Part shown: positions 1-7,469 of the stretch, in pieces
Position numbering within the stretch: the stretch's first letter is position 1
Layout: every line of letters starts with the position of its first letter
Origin: Cephalothrix spiralis
Lineage: Eukaryota > Nemertea > Palaeonemertea > Archinemertea > Cephalotrichidae
Direction of reading: 5' to 3'
Assembly: GCA_032353305.1 (NCBI GenBank)
Contig: JAUCNG010395701.1
Coordinates: forward strand, 1-10,697
DNA: 10,697 nucleotides
Program-made: the position numbers and the translations under genes
The notes under the pieces: model-generated
Told to the model about the DNA's origin: nothing
What the model saw: only the letters and a program-made list of their open reading frames with translations
Databases searched by the model: none

Positions 1-7
1 GTATTAC

Positions 8-209
8 CTGGTTTTGCCGCTCCTGCAGCTCCTGGTTTTGGAGCTCCTGCTGCCCCTGGTTTTGGAGCTCCTGCTGCTCCTGGTTTTGGAGCTCCTGCTG
101 CTCCCGGTTTTATGGTTGTTGCTGCTCCTGCCTTTGTAGTCGCTGCTGCTCCTGCTTTTGTGGTTGCTGCTGCTCCTGCTTTAGTGGTTCCTGCTGCTCC
201 TGCCTTTGT
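8..209 (-). repeat. 24-bp coding minisatellite, eight units in two sub-families
   Basis: The repeat exon is made of 24-nt units. Codon use varies between units at third positions (AAA/AAG, GCA/GCG, ACC/ACT), while the three middle KPGAAGAP units are nearly identical. This suggests recent expansion of the Pro-type half and an older Thr-type half. Confidence 0.75.
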
Positions 210-217
210 AGTTGCTC
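8..217 (-). CDS. Octapeptide-repeat exon
   Basis: The exon is 210 nt (70 codons), after TTTAAG, ending CCA G before GTAATAC, phase 1-1. After GATT it contains eight octads of the form K-[A/P]-G-A-A-x-x-x. Four are of the KAGAAATT type (the fourth ends TTI), then four of the KPGAAGAP type, then KP. At DNA level this is a 24-bp tandem repeat that keeps the frame. The GTAATAC donor is weaker than the others, so the coding exon may instead run on past the window edge. Confidence 0.75.
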
Positions 218-3200
218 CTTAAATCAAAAACAATTAAATACTTTACGTATTTTTATTAACTCTAAAATAGTTATAGTTTTGTAATAATAGAACAGTTTAA
301 TAACATATTTATTTTCCTTTTATAGGTACTAACGAAATGGTACTTTACCTGCTGCTGCTGTAGTTCCGGCTCCGCCAGTACCTCCTTTTCCACCTAAATA
401 TGAAATATTGAAAATATACTAAATGATGTTTTGAATTTCGGTCAACAAAAATGAAACGCATAATGTTGGCACCTCCATCATTTGTTGGAATCACCTATAG
501 TCGAGGCAGCTGTAGAATCTGGTATTGGAGATGCTGAATTGATTAATTATTTGATCAGTTATATTAATTTACTAAATATTTTTCTTTTTTTACTTACCGT
601 CAACCTTTGCTGGTGTATCGTTTGCGTTCGGAGTGGGGTTTTTCCCTCCCTCTGAAATGATAAATTTTTGAGACATAAATAGTAGGCCTACTTTGCAAGT
701 TTTAATTAGTTTGTTTATACATGTGTCTATATTATATTATTGACTGTTTTTATATGGAACTCGTGCCGTTTTAAAATTCAAATACCTTAAAATATATTTA
801 AAGTACTTAAAATAAAATATTTATAGAATTTATAATATTTGGAAAGTGTTAAAAATATTTAAAAAGTATTTAAAATATTTTAAAATACTCATATTTAAAT
901 AATATTATTTAAATAATATATTAATTATTTGAATAATATTCATAATAATTAAATAATATTTGAAATATTTAAATAATATTTAAAATATTTAAATAATATT
1001 TAAAATATTTATAAATGATATTTAAATACTTGGTCGTACAGTATTTGAATAAGTTTTACACCCCTCGATTCAGGCATTTTAAGTTCATGTACTTACTACA
1101 TAATCCACACATATTTGGACAATACTGAACTGGTACATTTGATATCGAGCACGAGCTTTTTTGCCATTGACTTCCACAAGGGTTGGCATCCTTCGTTGCT
1201 TTGGCACAATCAACTGAAAAAATAAACATAATATTTCTATCACCATTTCCGATTGTCTAATATATAACTACATTGTACTTTAGTAAACAACAGGTATATT
1301 TGTACTAAGTACAATGCTACTAACCTCTTGCTGATATAGAGGATTTTCTACCATTTTGTATAATTCATTTATCTGTTTTTAATGATCCCTTATCTAGGGT
1401 TAAAAATAGTAAATCTTATAACACCTCTGTTTTTTAAATTGATTTATATACAAACCACGAAAAACACAATTTAATATAATTAACACTTACGATCACACTG
1501 TGCTGGAGTGACCCAGGCAGCCTTCGGGCAATCACATGAACAATCTGAAGCTTTAAGCGTGCCTGTATTTTTACACATCTTTCCCTTGCAATCTGTTAAA
1601 AAAAGAACATAATTATATTTTTATAATCATTTTTATTGATCTTTATTGCGATAAAATTTACAGCAATAATATTGAACAGTGTCACAGTAAGGTACAAAAG
1701 GTATTTTTTACATGTATCTTACATTTGCATTTATACCTCGTCGCTTGAGAATTTCAACCCTTCATCTGGATTTTTGAAAACACCGACTTAGTAACATAAA
1801 ATTGCTTTCTATTTTCTTTCTATAAATGATAGAATTTCACGAATAGAATATATTCTGTCCCAAAGACTGTGAAGGTTTTGATTCGAATCTATGTTTCACT
1901 TTAATATATCTTAAGTCAAAAGTTTGTGGTCAAGGGTTGTAATTCTCAAGATACCACAAAATATATAATATTTTCCAAATTGTTAATTATTTCATTTCTA
2001 CATTGTATCTTTTTCTTCTTCATTCTTTATACATTTGTAAATATTCATATTATTATATATGTATTTATCACGTTAAAAAAAGATAATATTAGAAAAAGTC
2101 TACAATATGTCCAAGAAAAAAACTAAATTTTTGAAGATTTAATTTATTCATGAATTTATTTTAGTCAGAAATCTTCAAAAATTCAAAAAAGTTTTGTTTT
2201 TGGACATAATATTTTGGATATTTTCTTATATAATATTTATATATAGTTTACAAACACTGGTTTTTGGAATATTTGGTATTTATCTGAATACCCTTTTTCA
2301 GCCACCCGCAAAAATTCCGAAAGAGTTGGCCTTAACCAATCAACCCTTATAATTTCTTAAAGCCAGATAAAAACCTGGGATCAGTTGTTTTATTTATATA
2401 ATGCCCCGAGAATTTCATTATTGCACATAATTATAATTAGGGTTTGACCCTTTTTGGATTATTTTGGGCTGCTCAAAATAATTTTTTGTTTGGCCCTACA
2501 GACCTCAAATTAGATAGAGAACCCTTTCGAAAATAGAAATTTAAATCTAGGCTTTTTTAACGTATAAGGGCTGATAGGGTTTGGGCTCGAAATTCCGGGA
2601 TTTTTCGCGGGGGATCGCCAAATAGAATTAAAAAACTATGTGTATATTTAAGGATTCATTCAAGAATCGTTATTGTGAATTACAGTATATTATTGAGATG
2701 ATAAAACGTACCACAGAGTCCGCCCACAGGTGCAGAGCATTCAGATTTTCCAGTTTTGTAAGGGGTCTTGATGGTAGAACCCATATTTCCTCTAAAATTA
2801 AAAGGAATTAATATAAATAAACTAGAAAGAAAATACATGTATTTTCGTACTAAGAAACTTGCAACCATGAAGAACAATTCACAATGAAATGAGTTATTGC
2901 AACCATGTTTTCTTATTATCATGGAAAAAATTCGCATACAGGGATCAGATTCAGATTGATGTGATAAATGTGAAAAATTGAAAAGGTGTGTGATATCGTG
3001 TGATTTCGTGTTATAAATGAAATGTCCATGTGATAAATTTCAAAAATTAATTGTGACATTTTTAAAAGTGCTTAAAATCGTTTTTAAAACAGTATTCTAA
3101 AGTATTTAGCAATATAAGATACCATAAATATATCAACTAGTTGATATATTTATGAAGATACTTATACCTTCATGTAATTGACAATTAATGAGGTTTTGTA

Positions 3201-4963
3201 GGTATATTTGGCCTTACATGAATTTTGAAATATCGGTTATTTTATTGCAAGGGAGCGCAAAAAATATAACGCATTTTTTTCTGTTTACTCTTTAAAACCT
3301 TTTTGTATAAATAATAGAAATGTGTTAAAAAATATCGAATCTAGATAACCTTTCCAATGTAAAAAGCTCAAAACATTTCCTCGCCTCGCTTCGCTCGGCT
3401 CGATTTTAAAATATTAGTTATTTTGTTAAAATATGTAACTCAATTTTTCTGTTAGCTCTCAATTCATTTTCTTATTTTAAGCACCCTGGACCCCACGCCT
3501 AAGGTGCAAGGGGGAGGGACACCCGCCCCCCACCTTCATATATGTAGATGTGACAAAAATGTGATATGTCACATGGGCGATAATCTGATCACTGACACAT
3601 ACGCTGGGGTGGGTGGGTACCTTTTTGGGTCAAAAACCAATTTTTTTCCAGTTTTTTGCCAATTTTTTCCTCCTTTTTTAAAACCATTTTTAAGCTTTTG
3701 ATCATGTTTTTTTATCAGTATTAGATCTATTACTTATATGAACTTAAAGCACCATTTAAAATAACAGAGCAAAATGGCAAAAATTGGGTGGGTGTTCAAA
3801 ATTTTTAGGAAAAAATTGGCGCGGTGTGGAAAAAAATTGAAAAACTTTTGTTCGAAAAAAATATGGGCCACTTAATATTTAATTGATTAAAAAAGGCCTT
3901 ATCATGTTTGTTGTTCATAATAAAAATAATTAACTTGGGTGTACTTACGCAGGCCCGTAGTTACAATAATAAAATGGTCTTCCACCGCATTGAGCGAATC
4001 CACATCCAAGTCTAGCGCTTGATGACCATACCAACTAAAATAGAATTAATGATTTATATTTTAAACTTGATTTGAGTATTAAGCTTCACATAATTTCAAA
4101 TCTACATACATGTATTTTGATTTAATATAATATGGTCCGGACTCTGGAATGATCTAAAATTTCAAACTGCTCAAATAGATGTAAATATATACATTAACGG
4201 ACTTTATTTAGATATACAGGTTGTCCCAATATTATGGAAAACAGCCAGATGATTTAATATTGTGTCTTAATTATGAATTGACCATAACGCTGCTAGAGAG
4301 AACATGTTCTTCTCTTTCAAATAAAATAAATTTGGTGCAAATCTATTTAACAATAACTGAGCTACAGAACCAAAAAGCTTCCCCAATAGGAGGTAAATCC
4401 CACTTAAATTGAACGTCCTGTCTCGGGATTCTTTATTTCTTATTCAATATATTATTCAGAAAAAAGGATATCAAAAATTGACATGCATTGAATATATTCC
4501 AGATTAATTTTAGAGTGACTGGAAATAGCATTTTCTCGATTTAGGGTGGGGAAAACGAGACCAGAGGTTTTTCGGGAGAAACGTTGTAGCTCGCGATCCC
4601 TTAGTAATGAACCGATCTGTACCAAACTGTTTTATTCTGGAGTACAAACCATGCTCTCAAAGGCTTATTTTTTGTAATTATTGAAATATTCCTAATTAAG
4701 TTACTATATGACGTCCTCTGGCTATTTTCCATACACTGTATATTAAATTGTAATAGCAAAATTTAAAAGGATCTCAATCGCGACCTTTTTGTGAATTAAA
4801 AACAAAAAATATTCATTTTTTTTTACCTGGGTGTAATGTCCAGTGGTTCCACCAGTAGATCCCTTACCATATTTAAATTCCTTTTGTTCATTAAACCAAT
4901 CCAATATAGCTGCGGTCCAGCTCTGTTGACCCATGGCAATATTTTGACCCAAGCTAAGCAAAC
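8..4963 (-). CDS. CAP/SCP - EGF-like - ShK secreted modular protein with octapeptide-repeat tail, nine exons, both ends missing
   Basis: Nine minus-strand exons (4963-4827, 4034-3949, 2791-2712, 1592-1491, 1213-1097, 651-598, 533-495, 393-349, 217-8) join with matching phases into 290 codons without a stop. Every junction has AG before and GT after. Seen in order: CAP domain with GQNIA, the signature GHYTQLVW and the second signature ending CNYGPAGN; an EGF-like module with KNTGTL and CSCDCP; a six-cysteine ShK domain ending CPNMCGLC; Pro/Asn/Thr/Ser and Gly/Ala linkers; eight lysine-led octads. Known of the families: CAP, EGF and ShK modules are disulphide-rich and extracellular, so the product is probably secreted; ShK domains occur as ion-channel blockers but also in many non-toxic secreted proteins. 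Inference: matrix, mucus or body-fluid protein. The N-terminus with the signal peptide and the first CAP helix is not visible, and the octad exon ends at a GT that could also be read through. Confidence 0.85.
349..393 (-). CDS. Linker exon 3 (Gly/Ala-rich)
   Basis: The exon is 45 nt, after TATTTAG, ending GCA G before GTAAAG, phase 1-1. It encodes GGKGGTGGAGTTAAA. Its composition leads straight into the repeat exon that follows. Confidence 0.68.
495..533 (-). CDS. Linker exon 2 (Ser/Thr/Pro-rich)
   Basis: The exon is 39 nt, after AATTCAG, ending ATA G before GTGATT, phase 1-1. It encodes ASPIPDSTAASTI. It is very short and rests on splice sites and phase only. The Ser/Thr/Pro content would suit O-glycosylation (inference). 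Confidence 0.55.
   Translation of the reverse strand, partial: HLQYQILQLPRL
598..651 (-). CDS. Linker exon 1 (Pro/Asn/Thr-rich)
   Basis: The exon is 54 nt, after ATTTCAG, ending GAC G before GTAAGT, phase 1-1. It reads KGGKNPTPNANDTPAKVD, a flexible linker with no cysteines. It is supported by exact phase agreement and clean splice sites rather than by a domain. Confidence 0.7.
783..1033. repeat. AT-only low-complexity block in the intron after the ShK exon
   Basis: This stretch is almost pure A/T and built from variations of AAATATTTAAATAATATTT, with several exact repeats around 900-1015. It fills most of the intron 652-1096. The rest of that intron shows no gene-like content. Confidence 0.8.
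1097..1213 (-). CDS. ShK domain exon
   Basis: The exon is 117 nt (39 codons), after TTTTCAG, ending before GTAAGT, phase 1-1. It holds a complete ShK (ShKT) domain with six cysteines spaced C-x9-C-x8-C-x9-C-x3-C-x2-C, the Trp after the second Cys (CGSQWQ) and the ending CPNMCGLC. The whole domain is in one symmetric exon, so it can be gained or lost without breaking the frame. The Lys-Tyr pair used by potassium-channel-blocking ShK peptides is not evident, so toxin activity is not implied. Confidence 0.87.
1214..1490 (-). other. Intron between EGF-like and ShK exons
   Basis: A 277-bp intron with GTAAGT donor and a TTTTTTCAG acceptor. AT-rich; nothing recognised. Confidence 0.6.
1491..1592 (-). 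CDS. EGF-like module exon
   Basis: The exon is 102 nt, after TTTAACAG, ending before GTAAGT. The split first codon is Asp. It continues CKGKMCKNTGTLKASDC, then SCDCP and a final Cys after WVTPAQ. The spacing C-x4-C-x9-C-x-C-x-C-x10-C fits the EGF-like module that follows CAP domains in invertebrate secreted proteins, where NGGTL and TCTCxCP are typical. The usual aromatic-Gly pair before the last Cys is replaced by WVTPAQ. Phase 1 on both sides. Confidence 0.82.
1593..2711 (-). other. Intron between hinge and EGF-like exons
   Basis: A 1,119-bp intron. It holds the fold-back repeat at 2106-2208. Otherwise it is AT-rich with T-runs. The short open frame at 1926-2126 has no coding character. 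Confidence 0.6.
2106..2208. repeat. Imperfect inverted repeat (fold-back element)
   Basis: Arms 2126-2140 (AATTTTTGAAGATTT) and 2169-2183 are perfect reverse complements over 15 bp. Further out, TATGTCCAA at 2106-2114 matches TTGGACATA at 2200-2208, with a less regular A-rich stretch between. Flanks out to about 2090 and 2235 also look loosely complementary. It may be the core of a fold-back element. Confidence 0.5.
2712..2791 (-). CDS. CAP end and cysteine hinge exon
   Basis: The exon is 80 nt, after TTTTAATTTTAG, ending TGT G before GTACGT. It reads GNMGSTIKTPYKTGKSEC, closing the CAP signature (YGPAGN), then SAPVGGLC. Relatives known to me usually carry a longer hinge of the type CSACPxGC; here that part is reduced to CSAPVGGLC, so one cysteine pair appears to be missing. 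It leaves in phase 1. Confidence 0.85.
3123..3154. repeat. Perfect 32-bp palindrome
   Basis: The 32 bases equal their own reverse complement with no spacer, centred on CAACTAGTTG and ending CATAAATA/TATTTATG. The next bases outward do not pair. Confidence 0.85.
3374..3630. repeat. GC-rich dispersed-repeat-like block
   Basis: This block stands out from the AT-rich intron. It has a CTCGCCTCGCTTCGCTCGG stretch near 3381, a G/C-rich stretch at 3480-3535 with self-complementary ends (AGGTG near 3501, CACCT near 3530), then GGGGTGGGTGGGT near 3606. Such motifs are common in invertebrate repeats, but no element ends are visible. Confidence 0.4.
3949..4034 (-). CDS. CAP domain exon B (CAP signatures, CNYGPA)
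   Basis: The exon is 86 nt, from TTTTAG to GC before GTAAGT. It begins LVWSSS, completing the CAP signature GHYTQLVW across the intron, then reads ARLGCGFAQCGG and FYYCNYGPA. The CG(x)3C pair and the second CAP signature are exactly placed. It leaves in phase 2, and the split codon becomes Ala with the next exon. The other open frame over this stretch on the same strand does not continue the CAP domain. Confidence 0.88.
4035..4826 (-). other. Intron between the two CAP signature exons
   Basis: A 792-bp intron that splits GHYTQ from LVW. Two thirds of it is the MITE described separately; the rest is plain AT-rich sequence. Confidence 0.65.
4215..4740. mobile_element. Mariner-like MITE with TA target duplication
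   Basis: The left end starts TACAGGTTGTCCCA. The right end, reversed, starts TACAGTGT. Inner parts of the ends, ATGGAAAACAGCCAGA at 4234-4249 and its reverse complement at 4717-4732, match at 15 of 16 bases. The outer ends differ by an 11-nt indel. TA lies on both sides (4213-4214, 4741-4742), as expected for Tc1/mariner insertion. At 526 bp with no transposase frame it would be non-autonomous. It lies in an intron of the CAP gene, so the insertion is spliced out. Confidence 0.55.
4827..4963 (-). CDS. CAP domain exon A (middle of CAP, to GHYTQ)
   Basis: The exon is 137 nt. It starts after a pyrimidine-rich stretch ending CACTAG and ends CAG before GTAAAA. It reads LLSLGQNIAMGQQSW..., then the ILDWFNEQKEF helix, a KYGKGSTGG loop and GHYTQ. 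In CAP proteins two Glu and two His form a conserved cavity. Here the Glu of the usual GENIA is Gln, the Glu of the WYDEVK-like stretch (WFNEQK) is present and the His of GHYT is present; the first His would be in an unseen upstream exon. It enters with two bases of a split codon and leaves in phase 0. Confidence 0.85.
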
Positions 4964-5169
4964 CTAGTGCAAAAAATAATGAGAGCCTTCAGATAAAGTA
5001 AACGAGAAAATAAATATTTTAAAGAATAGCTTCGAAATTCACTTGTTTAAAAGTTAGTTTTTTTAGCCAATGCCACTTAATGATCCTTAATAGGAGACAA
5101 GAAAACTTGGTTCAAAAGTACGTTATCGGATATCATCATAATATGATCATCTATAATCATAAATCTTGC

Positions 5170-5199
5170 ATATATATATATACATGTATATATATATAT
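5170..5199. repeat. 30-bp AT palindrome around TACATGTA
   Basis: Alternating TA runs flank TACATGTA and give a perfect 30-bp palindrome. It is probably a TA microsatellite that expanded on both sides. Confidence 0.75.
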
Positions 5200-5470
5200 T
5201 GCAGAATGCAACTTGGGATTATTTTTAGCTCTGACCATAAAGAAACTATATCGTTAAACTTCTTGACCTCTGTGTCTATAAATAATCCCAGGTGGAACGC
5301 ATTGGCATCGAAGATTCTTGTTTAAAAGATGATGAGTTTATGAAATTATTTATGGTACCCTCTCGCCTTGGTCATACATGGTTCAAATACCTTGAGCTTC
5401 GACCGCAGATTCATTTCAATAGCGATATTCGATTCAATTTTGCGGACATATAACTTGAGCCAAATTAGCC

Positions 5471-5508
5471 TATCACAATTTGACCCATAGAAAGGTGGAT
5501 TTTGTAAA
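5471..5508. repeat. Degenerate single copy of the ACCATAGAAAGGT repeat
   Basis: Reads TATCACAATTTGACCCATAG followed by AAAGGTGGATTTTGTAAA. It matches one arm of the hairpins at 5829 and 8737, but no partner arm follows. Confidence 0.5.
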
Positions 5509-5717
5509 GAATACAGAAAATTGTACTGATATTTAAAATACTGTAAATCATGCATGGATATGATATCATTTAACGAAACAATCATAAAATAATGATATTT
5601 TTATGCATGATTAGCTAGCTTGTTGAGAATTTTTTATAGATGGTACCGGTATAAAATGTTTTTAATTCACTAATTTTATGTTTAAACTAATAAACTTGGT
5701 TTTGACGATTTATCAAT

Positions 5718-5755
5718 GACGATCACAAGTTACACCATAGAAAGGTTATTTTTGT
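5718..5755. repeat. Single copy of the ACCATAGAAAGGT repeat
   Basis: Carries GATCACAAGTTACACCATAG then AAAGGTTATTTTTGT. It lies about 110 bp before the hairpin at 5829, in the same direction as its left arm. Confidence 0.6.
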
Positions 5756-5828
5756 GTTTTTTCACGATTTAGTTTTTTCCGTTAATGATCTTGGTTTCGC
5801 CAAATTATCACGGTCAAATAAAAAGTTT

Positions 5829-5929
5829 ACAATGCCGATCACAGTTTGTACCATGGAAAGGTTATTTTTGTAAATCCAGTAGATTTACAAAAATAACCTT
5901 TATATGGTATAGATTGTGAGCGGCATTGT
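5829..5929. repeat. Near-perfect inverted repeat, 48-bp arms, 5-nt spacer (upstream of copy 1)
   Basis: Arms 5829-5876 and 5882-5929 are reverse complements at 42 of 48 positions. The inner 19 bases next to the CAGTA spacer match perfectly. The left arm contains GATCACAGTTTGTACCATGG. This is a strong DNA or RNA hairpin, possibly a tiny MITE or its remnant. A homologous hairpin lies at the same relative place in the second duplicated block. Confidence 0.8.
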
Positions 5930-6396
5930 TTAATAGCTCTGCATCTCCAGATCTTAATATTGAAAAAGTTTTCAATCAAAAAATCTCAAAAATGTTCGGC
6001 TCGCGCAAACTAAATATGGATCTATCGACGTATTACACACAATTTATCGCATAGGCATAAGACGAAAGTTCCCTTCATTTAACTTAATGTTAGAAATGTA
6101 AACTCCTTACATTCCAATTCCAATTTTATTGGTATTGAAATTTCTTTTGGATAATGCATATGTATTAAATTGTAAATACTATAGAGTTTTTATTAAAAAA
6201 CGATTTTAACTAGGTCAGTGCCTTGTGACATATTCATTATACATTTTCCATGGTTGAATGACCTAATTCAGCTTAGGACTGAATGGAATCATATGCATTT
6301 CTTCATATGTGTTTTTAAGCTTACTTTTAGACATGACCAGGAAGTTATTTGCAGATACGTTGTAGTTAGAAAGGATTTTTAAGTGACTGCATTAAA

Positions 6397-6430
6397 ATGT
6401 CGCTGAAGGAATCTGGTGAGGAAAAAGAGT
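6397..6430 (+). CDS. Orphan gene copy 1, exon 1
   Basis: Start ATG in AAAATGTCG, eleven codons plus one base, then GTAAGT. Compared with copy 2 it has one extra Lys codon and AAG for AAT at codon 4, while GGT/GGC at codon 7 is silent. An in-frame upstream start is not visible. Confidence 0.68.
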
Positions 6431-7433
6431 GTAAGTTGCATTACTTTTGTTCATTTTGTCAATTAAAACCATGTTTTTTAGTAGAACTTTTGAATTGCTT
6501 GGGAGAGTTTTAGAGAAAGGGTCATTCAAAAACGTCCCTTTGTAAAGCACCAAATCGAGAAGCACTCGATAAGTATTTATATATATGCCATCGAAATGAA
6601 ATATTGATTTTGGCAATGATTTATACTTTTAGTGTATGTCATACATGTATATGCTGCCTCCGTTTAAATACGTGGAATGGCACGCTGCTCCTCCCTTCGG
6701 GGTAAACCCCACTGCTAATCGGTATATAGTAAATAGATTAGAGTGTGGGATAGGTCTAAGGGTAAATGCTCATAAAGGGGACCGTTTGTGTCTATTTGAG
6801 CCAGTCATCTGACGCCCTCCTAGTAAATTGAAGATTATAATTTCCATTACAATATCTTAAGGATCATTGATTATTTTATTATTACATTTGATTATTTTAT
6901 TACATAATCATGTATTTATCTTTATTTGTTTTAAGTCTATATACAGCTAATATGCTTAAGAATATGTTAGAATTTAATCGTTTTACATTTTTTGTCGAGC
7001 CTAGACTGGTTGCCTGCTCGATACCGTCTTCTTCCGCAGACTAATATACAGCAAGTGCGTCATTTAATGCAAAAATAATCAAGAATCTCTCATTTTTGTA
7101 TTCTACTAACGTAAGTGCGCCCATTATTATAAATTTTACTTTTCTTTTTCAGTTCATGGGGAACTTATTTCTGATTTAGACATTGACGATATTCTTGGTG
7201 ATATACATATCTACAACACCGAAATAGATCTCGACGGAGATGAATGTTTGGAAGAAAGTTTCATTGACGATATGAAAGAATTTTTCACTGATTTATTTCG
7301 TGACCTAAAAAGAATGGTCATAGATGGAATTATCGAATTATCCACATTTGGTCCAAGTATCCGGATTCGTCATAGAGCCAAAGGAATCTCCTACACTGTG
7401 CCAAGAAGAGCATTTAAAGCGTATGGGTATTAA
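6397..7433 (+). CDS. Small two-exon protein, copy 1 (104 aa, family unknown)
   Basis: Exon 1 is 6397-6430, MSLKESGEEKE plus one base, before GTAAGT. Exon 2 is 7153-7433, after TTTTTCAG, ending TAA. The intron is 722 bp and the joined reading gives 104 aa. Residues 1-62 are strongly acidic (22 D/E against 4 K/R), with DLDIDDILGDI and a helix-like FIDDMKEFFTDLFRDLKRM. The last 42 are basic (9 K/R against 2 D/E), with RIRHRAKGISYTVPRRAFKAYGY in outline. There is no signal peptide or membrane segment and one cysteine. I do not recognise the family. Evidence for a real gene is the second copy with the same splice sites and a whole-codon difference. An intracellular acidic/basic bipartite protein is inference. 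A non-coding explanation is still possible. Confidence 0.68.
6431..7152 (+). other. Intron of copy 1
   Basis: A 722-bp intron with GTAAGT and CAG ends. Its first 100 bases and last 70 resemble the intron of copy 2. The middle is unrelated and includes a SINE tail fragment (6755-6823) and a small GC-rich stretch around 6680-6720. Confidence 0.65.
6755..6823 (+). mobile_element. SINE tail fragment
   Basis: GGGTAAATGCTC, then TTTGTGTCTATTTGAG, then CATCTGACGCCCTCCTAGTA align with the end of the SINE at 8535-8602. The sequence before it (6650-6755) may belong to the same element but cannot be aligned with confidence. Confidence 0.55.
7153..7433 (+). CDS. Orphan gene copy 1, exon 2
   Basis: The exon begins TT after a long pyrimidine tract and AG, completing a Phe codon, then HGELISD. 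It stays open for 92 codons to TAA at 7431-7433. The downstream array starts within about 40 bases of the stop, so it is probably in the 3' UTR. Confidence 0.7.
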
Positions 7434-7469
7434 ATCCAAACTGCAGAATTGTGATGTAATGTATATAGA

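Larger units (their letters stand above)
218..597 (-). other. Three short introns between linker and repeat exons
   Basis: The introns are 218-348, 394-494 and 534-597 (131, 101 and 64 bp). All are AT-rich, start GT and end AG. Nothing else was seen in them. Confidence 0.6.
2792..3948 (-). other. Long intron between CAP exon B and hinge exon
   Basis: A 1,157-bp intron. It contains a perfect palindrome (3123-3154), two diverged direct repeats beginning near 3226 and 3407 (both with a GTTATTTT core then a CTGTTWRCTCT stretch), a GC-rich repeat block (3374-3630) and T-runs. No coding exon was found. Confidence 0.55.
4964..5788. other. Upstream of CAP exon A: intron or intergenic, no exon recognised
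   Basis: The missing CAP start (helix with WD..LA, HN motif) was looked for on the minus strand and not found. The stretch holds an AT palindrome (5170-5199) and two degenerate copies of the ACCATAGAAAGGT repeat (5471-5508, 5718-5755). Confidence 0.45.
5789..7433 (+). repeat. Tandem duplication, block 1
   Basis: Landmarks in order: CTTGGTTTCGCC (5789), hairpin, CTCTGCATCTCCAG (5937), AATATGGATCTATCG (6013), AGTTCCCTTCATTTAACTTA (6067), a strongly conserved stretch from about 6100 to the ATG at 6397, intron, exon 2. The same landmarks recur in block 2 from about 8681. The part of copy 1 that corresponds to sequence beyond 7181 lies outside the window in block 2. Confidence 0.8.

Noticed and set aside
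1926-2126. 66-codon plus-strand open frame
   Set aside because: Lies in an intron, overlaps the fold-back repeat, and has AT-driven Phe/Ile/Lys composition typical of chance frames.
2680-2937. 85-codon minus-strand frame around the hinge exon
   Set aside because: Only the part 2791-2712 is exonic and in frame with CAP; the rest runs through intron past good splice sites.
3504-3701. 65-codon plus-strand frame
   Set aside because: Crosses a GC-rich repeat and T-runs; no domain and no splice or start support.
4221-4412. 63-codon plus-strand frame inside the MITE
   Set aside because: Starts in the terminal repeat and has no transposase features; a chance frame in a non-autonomous element.
5080-5585. 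Open frames on both strands at 5080-5325 and 5346-5585
   Set aside because: They include a TA microsatellite and part of the dispersed repeat; no domain, and neither resembles the missing CAP start.
6392-6616. 74-codon minus-strand frame opposite exon 1 of copy 1
   Set aside because: Antisense shadow over exon 1 and intron; not conserved as a frame in copy 2.
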